A program made the position numbers and the translations under genes. From assembly GCA_033060915.1 (NCBI GenBank), contig CM065397.1:13072001-13136000 (forward strand): a DNA stretch of 64,000 nt, read 5' to 3'. Under the pieces are notes generated by a model that saw nothing but the letters and a program-made list of their open reading frames with translations, had not been told where the DNA came from and did not search any database. Positions within the stretch are counted from its first letter, which is position 1, and every line of letters starts with the position of its first letter. Source of the stretch: Euryodendron excelsum (Eukaryota > Streptophyta > Magnoliopsida > Ericales > Pentaphylacaceae). Positions 47,432 through 58,263 of this stretch are shown here, piece after piece.

Positions 47432-49215
47432 GGCGAAGTGGGGGGCATGGTTAGGCCCGCCTCCTCGGCTATAATAGAGTGCTCAATGTCCCATTCCACA
47501 CTAATTTCTTCCAATTCATGATCATAGTGTTGCAAATCTCTCTTTCGACTAATGGTTTTCCTAATCCTTTGTCTAACTTGTGATTTTGAAGCTTTTTTGG
47601 TTTCCCATCTAGTTTTGCCACTTGTTGTGGTGAATTGGTTAGCCTCTTGACCAGTCTCATTCACGTATAATTCCTCTAGCATCTTTCACTTCTTTGATTT
47701 CATCCCATGTTCATCAAGATACTCCACCGCTTTCCGTTTCAATGACATACTATTTAGTTCCTGAGCTAGACTAACAACAACTTCTTGAATCACTGGTGGG
47801 GGCTGTTCGCTTTGAAAGTTTGCTTTTATGGTTGGGCCACTCTTTATAGGAGGCCATTCGGACTTAGGACCGGACTCCCTACCTACCTGGGTTGGTCCTT
47901 GTTGGTTTAGCAGCTTTGGATCTCTACTTGAGTCAGTAGCAACCCAAGAACATTGTGGTTGAAATGGGTCTATATCTTGGTTGGGTCTTCCAACTTGACC
48001 GTGGGCCATAAAGGAGAGCCCAATATCACTCTTATTCCCCTGTGTTATAGCCCCTTGCTCATTCATTCTTCCTTCTTTCGAATTAGGGTTACCCTTAGAA
48101 TCAATCTCTGCATTACTGATATGAATCATAGGAGAGCTCACCTCAGTGTGCTGTCCTTCTCCATAATCCACAAGATCTTGTACCTGGTCATCAGTTGTAA
48201 GTCCAGCTGTCATCAGAGAATGTGCGCCCTTATTCTTCTGTTGAAATTGCGGGTCAACCATTGTCAGAGCATGGCAGGACATGTACGAACTCTCACTCTC
48301 CTCACCATCATCTGTTGTAGAATGCGCCGCCCTACCACTGCCTTCCGGGATGCAAAGAGGTGTTGGATTCATTAGAAGATGCACCGAGTGTGTGACAACT
48401 TTACCCAGATCAGCTTCATCCTCATTGCCCCCAATCTTATTGGTCTTTGCTTCTTCTGTATCACCACTTCGTTCTCCCACCACCATTTTTAACCCTTTGA
48501 TTGTTACAAAGTTTCTGATTGTGGTGGCTCTTAGCTTCGGTCCAAACTTCTTATTGTTCTTTGCATCACTGTATTTGCAGTTTCCAATTGAATGCCCAAT
48601 TCTACCATAGTTATAGCAAAAATCCCCCAATCGTTCATATTTGAAATCAATATCTAGATCCACCATACCTTTTCTCTGTAGCTTGAATCCAGTTTTGATA
48701 GGTCTCGTTATATCAATTTCGATGCGTATTCAAATGCATTTCTTGTACTTGCCCTCCTTGATGCTCCACTCGTCAATCACCATAAGGGTACCAAGAGTAT
48801 TTGCTATCTTCATAGCATTCTGTTTAGTCATTCTATTAGGTGGTAGGCCATGGATTTGAACCCAGTATGGGGAAGTGCTGAAGTCCATTTCTGCTACGGT
48901 GAGGCTAGGGTTCCATGGCTTCAGAATCAACGAGCTACCCATGATTGTCCACGGAACTCGATCAAGAACACTCTGCTCATCGTTCTCCTCAAGAAAACAC
49001 AGGCTATATGTATTAGGGCTTACCACTCTCACCTCCACCTCTTTCTCCAATCCCCATGCTCTGTTAACAATGTTGTGAATCGTATTTTTATTGATGCTCT
49101 TTGTTGATACTACCCTTCCATTCAGCCAGTTAGCATCTACAGAGGATGCCACTTTAGGGTCTAGCTTCAAGTTTAGAACAAGAATCTCCTCTTCCTTATT
49201 TACTTTTGAGTCCAT
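47428..49215 (-). pseudogene. LINE ORF1: DUF4283/zinc-knuckle nucleic-acid-binding protein, broken
   Basis: A single frame of 596 codons from MDSKVNKEEEILVLNL to TMPPTSP, interrupted by TGA at 48731-48733 and at 47686-47688. The N-terminal 160 residues are of the DUF4283 type, with NRAWGLEKEVEVRVVSPNTY, DRVPWTIMGSSLILKPWNP and YWVQIHGLPPNRMT. The zinc knuckle that follows reads FCYNYGRIGHSIGNC near 48600. The second Cys of the CX2CX4HX4C pattern has become Tyr, so zinc binding is lost. The first stop sits where relatives have Arg (KCI-R-IRIEIDIT), consistent with CGA to TGA. The C-terminal part is low-complexity and basic. Confidence 0.88.
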
Positions 49216-49385
49216 GAAGCTCTTACTTTTGTTGGAATCACCACCCCAAAACGATTCCTAGATTATGTGAGATATAAGCAGCCCTTATTAGACTTGATGC
49301 AGGGCAGTGCTTTGGCTCAAGACTCTGATTATAGGGCACCTAAAATCCCAGAAGATTTAACGAAAGGATGTTGGATTTAGCTGTA

Positions 49386-50839
49386 TTCTCTAGAGGATTT
49401 AAAACTCTAAGTTCAGTTGACGAAAATGATGACAGTTCTGCACAAGATGCATTGTTTTTTTCTCATCCTTATGAATGGAGGCTGAACATGCAATCTGGAG
49501 AGGTTAAGGAAAGGAATCTGACTGGGATGCAGCGGGATCGCAAGAACAAGGTAACCAACCCTAATTCGTTGATTCATTACGAATACCGAATTAAGAGTCG
49601 TCCTATAATCTGTTGATTCACCACGAATGCCGGGTTTTAGGATATTAAACGCTCATTGATTTTCGTAGAAATACCGAACGATTAGAAAAAGTGTAAAAAT
49701 CGCACACAAATTTTATTAATCTTTAAAGCTGCTGAAAAACATCTTAAGCAAGAATATAAATATACGGCACGAAACCCTAGGGCCCGGGACAAACCGGGTT
49801 AATTAAAAAAAAATGACGAAAGCCCAAATAAATAAGCCCAAAACACAAAACGGGCCAAAAATCATACTTAGAGGCTTTTTTTTTTCACGTTTTCCTAGGC
49901 CAAAAAATCATTTTATATTTTTTCCTTTCTCCGGTTCGTCGCTAGCTTTTCGAAAACATATTATAATATTTTAATAGGAAAACGGAGTTACGGATTAAAA
50001 GTTATAGCCGATTGAAGTTTATCGACCACCGGCCCGCACATAACGACGCCTTCGGGTCTCCAAGTAATTTTCTGCTATGCGATCAGCATCAGACTGGAAC
50101 CGAGTCATCCATGGATTTACCTATGATAAATGAAAATTTTGTGGGTGTTGAGAATAAATTTGGTTATGCCTAAGCCGTCAATTCCATTGCAAGCTCGACT
50201 TCAGGTAATCCAGAAACAATATCTTTCTTGAAGAAAAGCAAAGAAATTAGCTTTGTAACAAATTCCTATTGTAGCTGTCAATTTTTAATTTAGGCATGGC
50301 TAAATATGGGGGGCTAGCTAAGCTATGCTTTGAAGAACCAGAGCCCAGGTTTTCTCTGGTAGCCGCCTTCTACCTGTTCTTTTATCCTTTTCATCTTCTT
50401 ATTCTATTATGGATGCAATATATATATGTATATATAATCATCATTAATTCATGAATTTTGTGAACAAGGGAGAGAGATGTTCGGAAGAGTTTATAAAGGC
50501 ACAATATCATAAATTCGAGGCAAACACCTTTTGCTCCGGGGCTGCATTTGTCCCTAAACATGAAGGAATCGAAGAAGACGATGGTTGGATCATCACTTTT
50601 GTTCACAATGAAGATACTAATATATCATATGTAGGTCATTTGTATGATCGTAATTAGTCTTATTGGGAACTTTAATATGCTGCAGTGGATTTATTTACTT
50701 GGATTTTATTTTCCTTTCTTGTAGGTCTATATAATTGATACAAAGATCGAAGTTTTGCAGTGAACCAGTAGCCAAAATTACAGTACCTAGTAGAGTGCCA
50801 TACGGTTTTCATGGAGCTTTCATGTCGACAGGCTCCTAA
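49386..50839 (+). pseudogene. CCD1-like carotenoid cleavage dioxygenase pseudogene, 3' part
   Basis: Continuation of the gene broken at 43241. Segments: 49386-49525 (FSRGFKTLSSVDEND, FFSHPYEWRLNMQSGEVKERNLTG), interrupted by a 566-bp insertion, then 50098-50204 (TESSMDLPMINENFVGVENKFGYA, stop, AVNSIASSTS), 50294-50358 (GMAKYGGLAKLCFEEPEP), 50469-50630 (EEFIKAQYHKFEANTFCSGAAFVPKHEG, DDGWIITFVHNEDTNIS) and 50725-50839 (VYIIDTK, then frameshift, then FCSEPVAKITVPSRVPYGFHGAFM read in the next frame). TAA at 50171-50173 stands where the family has Gln. The GT-AG exon edges are still in place, so decay followed a normal intron-containing gene, not a processed copy. Confidence 0.9.
49520..50097. mobile_element. 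566-bp insertion with 6-bp direct repeats in the dioxygenase pseudogene
   Basis: The coding sequence AATCTGACTGG/AACCGAG is split: GACTGG occurs at 49520-49525 and again at 50092-50097. The insert (49526-50091) starts GATGCAGCGGGATCGCA and ends TGCGATCAGCATCA, so GATGC and GATCGCA recur inverted at the two ends. There is no open frame of note and no tail. It could be an LTR-derived or DNA-transposon-derived fragment; the class is not settled. Removing it restores the reading frame across the junction (NLTGTESSMD). Confidence 0.8.
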
Positions 50840-51338
50840 TATTAATGAGATTCATGGGTTAAGCTTGTTCGTGATAACCTTTTTCTTTTTCATTCAAGAA
50901 GGTAGCACTCGAAAGCTCTTCCACAAGTTCAATCACAGGATCAATGTCTATGACATTGTTTACAAGAGCCGGTGGAGTGATGCCAACTCTTCGGACTTGA
51001 TGTTCTTGAATTCTGAGAGGCTTAATATCATATCAAGCAAGAGATTCTCTTGCTCTCCTTCTGATTCTAACAATGAAGGAAACAAAAGCTCAATCTCAAG
51101 ACTACTGAGTCCAGCTGAGAAGAGATCAATGTCTGAGATTACCAACCTTTCGAGGTTTAGAGAGTTCAGCAAAAGGAGTAACAGGATCACAGAATCTTTG
51201 TGCTCTGGAAATAATGGAAGAGATGAGAGGATGAGGAGGCTTTGGCTGCCGATAGCAAGGAAAACAGTTCAGTGGTTTGCAGGCCGAGAAAGAAGTTCAG
51301 TGGAATCAGGTAGCAAAATACAACCATCAAATGTATGA
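50840..51338 (+). CDS. open reading frame of unknown identity downstream of the dioxygenase pseudogene
   Basis: A frame open from at least 50811 to the stop at 51336-51338. An intron acceptor (TTCATTCAAG) at about 50900 suggests that the real coding part begins near EGSTRKLFHKFNHRINVYD and ends VESGSKIQPSNV. The translation is Ser/Asn/Arg-rich with conserved-looking blocks (VYDIVYKSRWSD, ISRLLSPAEKRSMSEITNLSRFREF, RLWLPIARKTVQWFAGRERSSVE). I do not recognise the family. It may be the last exon of another gene whose upstream exons are not visible, or a transposed gene fragment. No start codon or promoter is assigned. Confidence 0.35.
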
Positions 51339-51409
51339 TTTTTCCAACTAGTAATTTGCGAGTCGATTCCGTATGTAGAGGCAATGTTTTAATTTCGTCT
51401 AACAAGCAG

Positions 51410-51545
51410 AGACATTTTAAAAAAAGTGTGGGATTACAAAGGAGAGGAACTTAGCCTGGTAAGCGGTGCGGGAAGGGGGAATCGAATCCTTAACTTCCTT
51501 AAGGGTAGCCAGTAATCACAAATGTAACTGCTAGAAATTAGGAAA
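51410..51545 (-). repeat. possible tRNA-derived SINE
   Basis: On the minus strand a box B-like GGATTCGATTCC (about 51477-51490) lies downstream of a short upstream region, followed by an A/T-rich end. Box A is weak and no duplication was identified. Confidence 0.3.
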
Positions 51546-52094
51546 TTCAAATTTATAGCAAGCCTTCAAAGACTTCCCTAGCTGTGTTGAGAAGGTTTGA
51601 AACCATCTGAGTTGAAGACTACTTTCTTGAGCATTATTTTCTTTCAATCTCCACAAAAGGATTTAATCTTTATGGGTATGTCAGGATCTTTAAATATTCT
51701 CTCACACATATCTTAATGTCCAACGTGAGACGCCAGTCCAATGCACTTACCCAGCTGCCAGTGTTGGCAATTAGGTGCCAGGTGCCCTTTGGGCTGCCAT
51801 AGAGACCTTGATTGAGCCGGCACAGGCTTTGCCCCACTCCCACCGAAACACTAGCACCCGGTTTGCCTTGTTGACAGCAATCCAGGTCTCTGAACATTTT
51901 CACAACCTTATATTGCCACATTTTTCACAAGCTGTAGCTTTAAGGTACAAGTCAATTGCTCAGAAACTCTTCAAAACGTAACAAATTCTATCCACAAAGG
52001 GAGTTCACTAGAATTATGAAACAGAGAACAAGGATGAAAGTACACGACATATGTGTATATATAGAATGCATGAAACTACATAGATCATTTGTAT
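51546..52094. other. intergenic between pseudogene and ankyrin gene
   Basis: No gene recognised. It should contain the 3' UTR of the minus-strand ankyrin gene near 52000-52094. Confidence 0.45.
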
Positions 52095-55000
52095 CTAATA
52101 CAAGTGGTAACCTCCTTGATCCGAGCTATCAATGTCCGAGTTACTAGTAGACTCTCGGCTGCCTTTCTTGATCATTCGCATCTCCTCAACCCGACTGATG
52201 CTGCTGTTGGGGCTTCCATCCTTCTTCTTCTTCTCTTTCCTTTTCCTCCATTCCGATTTCCTTTGCCAATGCCCTACAAGCATTACTCCCAAGCCCAAAA
52301 ATATGGCTATGGTGCACCCTCCCCCGACAGAAACCAGTTCCACCGACACCCATTTCGCCCCCTTGTCGTGTGGCATAATCGTCCACACGGCTGCAATGTA
52401 AGCCGATGACATGAACAATGTCGACACCCACATGATCTTATGAGTCACCACCAAGAGTTTCATCATTGAACTTCGCCGGAAAGGAATAATGCTCACAAGA
52501 ACATTGACAATGCCTAGTGACAAGAACAATGCCACAATGTTGCACATAATGAAGACCACGAAAGGAGTTTTTCTACCCATTATGGCCTTTCCACTCTCTT
52601 GGTTGAAGCCACCAGGAGGGTTTATGCCAGCAGCAAATGTGACAGTTGCTATCAAAACTGCCACTACAGTAATTGTGTTTCTGGCATTTCGGAGACCCTC
52701 CATTTGGTGCTCAATCTGCTTTGCTCTGTGGTGGCGGTGGTGCCTCCGGTGGTGGCTCTGGCCCGGAGATTGAACTGAAGATTTCTTTGGCCATGAAGAT
52801 GGTATGTTTGGGATGTTGTTTTCGTGTAATCTTCCGGAGGAGGGTGCAGTTATCCGTTGGATTTCTGGCAAGCCGGGGGGTAACTGGTCACATCTTTTAG
52901 CTCCTGCTTCTTGCAAGGCTGGTACAATCACAAGAGCGCCTGAGTTACTGGCATCAGTTTCCACCACGTCTAAAGCTGTGTATCCCTTGCGGTTTAGAGC
53001 ATTTACGTCTATGCCAAGCTTGAGTAGGTAGATGACCATCTATCCTCAAGGAAAACACATACGTGAAAAGAATTAGATTTCAGCCTTAGAGCTATTCGTA
53101 TTACTACTAAAAATCTGAAATGGTGTTGTGGATCCATCAAACTTTGCACGTAGCATAGTTAAGACATAAGTGATGTTATGCAGTTTGTTCTCATATATCA
53201 CTTGTATCTAGTTTTCTAGTTTATACTACGTGTCAGGTTAATTTTTGTTTTTTTTTTTTTGCTAAGCAAAATGGTGAGAATGGGTGAACCACCTCCTTCA
53301 GAATGTCCAATTTAAACTATAACTACTGATTTCGAAAGGACAAATCAGTTACTACATTCCCACCGAAGTGCAATTCAATCCCTTCTCAATAATATTTGAT
53401 TTATGCAACTACTATTGCAAGCAAGTTAGAATGCGTAACCGTTGAAAGAAAAGAAAAGCAGGGTTTAAGCCTTGGTGTCGAATCCAATTCAACTACCACC
53501 TTGGTAGTTCATGTTTAATTGCTCTACCCTTAAAAGTGATTCTAAAGTGAAAAAATGCTCAAACTCTCAAACTAGAAGCCAGTTTCGTGTGTTGTTTGTT
53601 TTTACACGCTGCTTGTGCCTAAACCATGCTACATGTTAGGTTTGATGACTCAATGATTCTGTATCATACTTCTGGCATTGTAAAACCTCAAAATGCAAAT
53701 ACAGCCCTGGGATTTGCCTAGCTATTTCTTTACATTTGTTGCATCATTTATGAGTTGTTGAATCCGGTTTATTGTCACTAATTAGTATGGTGAAGGTTTT
53801 TGTGTAAATTTTTGAAAGAATTACATTTTTTTGTAAAAAAAAAAAAAAAGCTCAAAGTGTAAGGGATCTTACAGTGGTGAGCTTTCCGGCAGTAGCAAGG
53901 TGCAGGATGGTATTGCCGTCGTTGTCCGGCGAGTTCACCAGCCTTGTAATGTTGAGGGTCTCCATCAAGTATCTAACTGCTTCATATTGGTTGTTTTTCA
54001 CTGCCAGGTGAAGAACTGTTTCTCCATTTTTGGTGATCACCTCAGCGGATTCCAGGCTTATGGAGAGTATCTCATCGATGATGTTGACTCGGCCTTTGAT
54101 GGCCGCCCAGTGGAGTGGAGTTCGGCCTTCATGGTCCTGTAAAGAAGAAAGGTCTGGGTCCAGCCTTAGGAGTTCTCTGGTTATCTCTAGGTGACCTTTG
54201 CTGCAAGCCAGGTGCAACGGAGTGCATCCATGGCAATTCCTTTTCCAGGAAAAGTCTGGGCGTGCCTCTAATATTGCCTTCACTATCTCTGCAAGTTGAC
54301 ATTAAGACCGTTTCACAAAATTGGAAAAATACTATATGTAATCCTATTAGTTGCACTACTAGACACAACTTAGTGGTTCTTTTTTTTTTTTTGGTTAATC
54401 GGGTATTCGGGTCACTTTGCGTGCATTTCGATTGATCCTAAGGCTTGTGTAGTCCTCCTGTTTCATAAAAACTGAGTAATTATTAGGCCGAAGGCCTGGA
54501 GTAGTCTTAAGGAGTTAATAACATCTAAAAGTTTTTTGAACTTGAAACCTTGAAGGGAATAGACTCTTAAGCTCCACGCCTTAACCATTAAGGATACAAG
54601 TGAGTGGGTCCTACATGCATATAACAGTAACAGATTCAGAATTTTGGTTGAGCGGTCAAGAATTTTTTATATTTTTTTGTTGAAAGGAGGATAAAAGAAT
54701 ATTTTTTTTTTAATTTTTGAATCAATACACTATATAATATTCTATACATCCAAAATTTTACAAGGGTGACAGAAAATTTAAAAACTTGGAGGAAGAATAA
54801 TACATTATATTATATTCTAAATATCAACAAATCCAAAGCGTACAAAGAAAATTTTCAAAACTTTAAGGGAAGGGAGCCATGACCCACACCCATCCCCCTG
54901 TCTGTCCTTGTATATTAATGTGGGTTGTATTACTTTATATTTAGGAGTGAAAAGGTTAGGAGAGAACTAAGATTACGTATAGCATACTCTAAAATCAGCC

Positions 55001-58000
55001 TTGTACCACAAAGGTTGTGAGGCAAAATCATTGGCATAGACATAATGATCTCCTAAACGATCTTTTGTGATGTTTTATTCAATTGTTTGCAGTTAGAACA
55101 TAAATGAAAATCTTGTAATTAATATCTAAAGTCTTTTGTTTTTGGGCAAAAGTTACCTATCTAAAATGAAAACCAACAACTCTGTGGTTTGCAGGTGACT
55201 ATAGGCATCCAGAGTTTTTGGCGCGCGAGTCCAATTTGGCTGTCTTCAGGAGATTTCTCATCGACCGAAAAAAAAAAAAAAAAAAAAAACGTATGACAAG
55301 AATGGAATGATAAAATAAATAGTGCCTTAATTCACTACAGAATTATATTTTAATTGACAGTATAAAATAATTTTGTGTAAGCGGACCCAAAATACGACAC
55401 CACTGTACACCATCACTTAGCCTTACATGACCGTGCCCCAGGTACCACCACCACCACTACTATGCAAGCCAAAAAAAAAAAAAAAACACACTCTCTCTAC
55501 TTTTTTTCTCTTTTCTTTGACATAATGAAAGACAAACTGCACAAGATTATCAAAAATGTTATTCTTAACTTAGTTTTATTTCTTTTGTAGTATTTATATG
55601 CACCAAATGTGTTTTTATATTTTTTGGGAGTGATTACAAAAACTTTATCTCCCGGTTGTTTTTAGTAAAAATTACATGACTCCTTATATTTTGAAAGTGA
55701 ATGTGCAACTTTCTTGTAAGTTGAACTTATTTACAAAATAAATGAGACCATGACAGATTAAATAAAACGACAAAAATGCCTCAGTGACATAATCACAATT
55801 ACATTTAACGAATTCAGTCTATTTTGTAATTAAATTCAAAATACAGAGAATGTGTCACTTTTGAACCATAAATTACGTATTTTCTTTCTAAATCACAGAG
55901 TGCCCTTTTATATTTTACAAAATATAGACACATTCCATGAATATCTGTTGTTAAGAAAAAAAGAAAAAGATCGATCCTTACTAATTATGGATTAAATTTC
56001 AGTGTGGAAAAATGTGGCATGTGGGTTCACACAACCATAGACTGAGTGTGTGAACATAACATATATATATATATATATAAAGCATGGCATGTTGCGGTCG
56101 TAGTCACACCCTTGAAATTGAGACAAAGGGACATCATATATTAACTTTTTGAGCGTGATAAACGATCTAAGCTTTCCTCCAAAACTGTGACTCCTAAGTC
56201 CTATGGCATCGTGCTCGTTTTGCTCGTGGTTTTTTAGCAATAAAAATATAGGAACTTGTCGGGTTTTTTTTATATATTTTTTAAATAAAAATAGAAACTT
56301 AAAAATATCTATCATGTATCATTTTCATCTTTGTATTATAAAAAGTGTTTTTTGAAACTCAAAAAATGACAAATTTTTTTGGTAGCTAAAATTTGTACGT
56401 TCTCCTAAAAAGTTTTTGAAAGCAAATTTTTGAACTAGTTTACAATAAAAGAGGGCCCATTTGGTAGAAATTTTCTACTTACTTTTTTTTAACTTGTAAG
56501 TAAAAAAAATAAATTTTTTTTGACTTTTTGACTTTTTTGTTTATCTTTAATTTATAAAAACAAAAAAAATCTAATTTTTTTTACTTATAAAACAAAAAAA
56601 ATAAAACCAAAAAAAATTTAAAAAAAAACTGTAACAAACAGACGTAACTCAAGATCAAAATTTAAAAATGGATGACAAGAGACCTGCTAGTCAATGCATA
56701 TGTGAACCCTAAAGGAGGTCTTAATAGGCCTTATATATGGTTGAAGAATATTCTTCTCTCGTCCCTGGCCATAAGTTTGGGTGGCCCCACTGGTCTGCCT
56801 GTCGATCAGCCAACTAGATATATTGTAACTTAATATTTTTTTAATCAAAATGGTTTAGAACTAATTGCACAGGAATTTTTGCGATGAAGAGAATGTTTTA
56901 ACTTTTCAGAACTACTTATGGATGAAAGCAATGTAATTAATCGGAAACTTGAAAGCTTGTTTGGTTTGATTTTTGTTTCTCAGTTTGGAAAAATAAAAGT
57001 ACGGCAAAAAGTTAAAAATGACATAGTTACAAGCTATCATTACCAATAGTAAACGGTGACAGAAGTAGAAATTTTATTAAACAATAAAAATAAAATTTTT
57101 GACGTTAGAGAGTGAAGTTTAACATTTTTTAAATTTTGGAATCAATACACCAATCAATGACTGTTGTCCTATATTTGGTATAGGTGGCGAGCCCGCAAAA
57201 CAAGACTTTTTCAAAGGTTTTGAGGCTATTACATATCACCATAATACCTTTGATCAACATAAGTTTTTGAGTATAGAGTAATAACTACAATAAGCACGTT
57301 CTAAAACACTTAGCCTAGTAATCTTTAAGGTTACATAATGATGGCATAATACACTATTTTTTTTATCATAAATATATAAATATAAAAAAATAATTTTGTT
57401 GAGCATTTTTACCAAAATCAGTCCCCAAACATTCTTTTTTTATCCAACCTAACTTGTTTTAAACTTACTTATCAAAATCAACTCGTTTCTAAAATTGTGT
57501 TTTAAACCATAATTTCCATTTGAAGTTTTATAAAACTATGTTCACAGAGAGTTATGGTTTGAAACCGACTTTATTAAAGTTGTGATTTCAATAACTTTAA
57601 TGTATAATATGAAAAATAAAATCTAGTTAAAGTTGTGACTTAAAAGCACGACTTCATTGAAGTTATGGTTTGAAACCACAACTACATTAACAAATAGTTA
57701 CGTTTGGTAAATAAGTTTAAAATAAGTTAGGTTTTGCATATGAGTATTTTTTAGGGTGGCTTTGATAAAAAATAAAAAAATACTCTAGTTGTGCTCCTGG
57801 TAGTGAAATTACCTGTATGACCTGCAGAAGCTGCAACATGGAGTGAACTAGTCAACAAATCCACCTCCAGCATCAGCAGCCATGGAAATCCCAAGAGATG
57901 CTTCACCACATCAAGCCTCCCCTTCTCACAAGCCACAAAGAGGACACTCTCATCTTTATTATTCACCTTGTAAACAACCCATGGATCAGTCTCCAACAAG

Positions 58001-58263
58001 AGTCCCATAATCCCCATCTGACCTTCCCTGCATGCTTCATGCAGAGGTGTTTCCATCTCTCTGTTCTCCGCCGCCGCCATTTCCGGCTGCAAGTTCAGGA
58101 TCATCGCCGCCAACTCCGCCTGCCCAAACCGGGCAGCCAAGTGGAGTATGGTGTTCGATGATCCGTGGGTAGTTTGTTTGATGATGTTCTCATCTTCTTC
58201 GAGTAGTTGGTGGAAGGCCGGAACGTCGCCCTTCACGACTGCCTCGTGGAGGCGGCGATCCAT
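52095..58263 (-). CDS. ankyrin-repeat protein with PGG membrane domain (ACD6/ITN1/BDA1 class), intact
   Basis: Three coding exons: 57813-58263, 53873-54288 and 52095-53039, joined by GT-AG introns (3.5 kb and 0.8 kb) into 1812 nt, 603 residues. The start MDRRLHEAVVKGD is the usual family N-terminus. Ankyrin repeats fill residues about 1-310, with repeat cores NTILHLAARFGQ, ETPLHEACREGQ, CTPLHLACSKGH, RTPLHWAAIKGR, ETVLHLAVKNNQ, NTILHLATAGK and YTALDVV. A His/Arg-rich linker lies near 385-394. The PGG domain begins about 405 (LRNARNTITVVAVLIATVTFAAG, INPPGGF), with four membrane spans near 411-428, 447-475, 493-510 and 522-545. The C-terminus is a basic cytosolic tail. Relatives act at membranes in plant immunity, salt response or cell death control; the exact role is inference. 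No lesion was seen. Confidence 0.93.
54481..54620 (-). repeat. probable tRNA-derived SINE in intron 1 of the ankyrin gene
   Basis: Minus-strand order: box A-like CTTAATGGTTAAGGCGT (about 54576-54592), then a box B-like GGTTTCAAGTTC about 35 bp downstream (54538-54549). The tRNA-like spacing is good; a tail and target duplication were not resolved. Confidence 0.45.

Larger units (their letters stand above)
43242..49374 (-). mobile_element. near full-length L1-type LINE with RNase H domain, inserted in the dioxygenase gene
   Basis: The minus strand carries ORF1 (49215-47428) and ORF2 (47431-43308), ending in an A-rich tail seen here as T-rich sequence at 43242-43259. ORF2 order is APE endonuclease, reverse transcriptase, zinc-finger region and RNase H, the plant L1 layout. 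The tail joins dioxygenase coding sequence exactly (...GGCTTGAACAA). At the other end, coding sequence resumes near 49374 (GATTTAG, then TTCTCTAGAGGA at 49386). GATCTAG/GATTTAG may be the remains of a target duplication, but this is weak. Both ORFs have several stops and ORF2 has frameshifts, so the copy is dead. Confidence 0.9.

Noticed and set aside
47953..48610. Plus-strand frames over the LINE ORF1
   Set aside because: Antisense shadows of the DUF4283/zinc-knuckle ORF.
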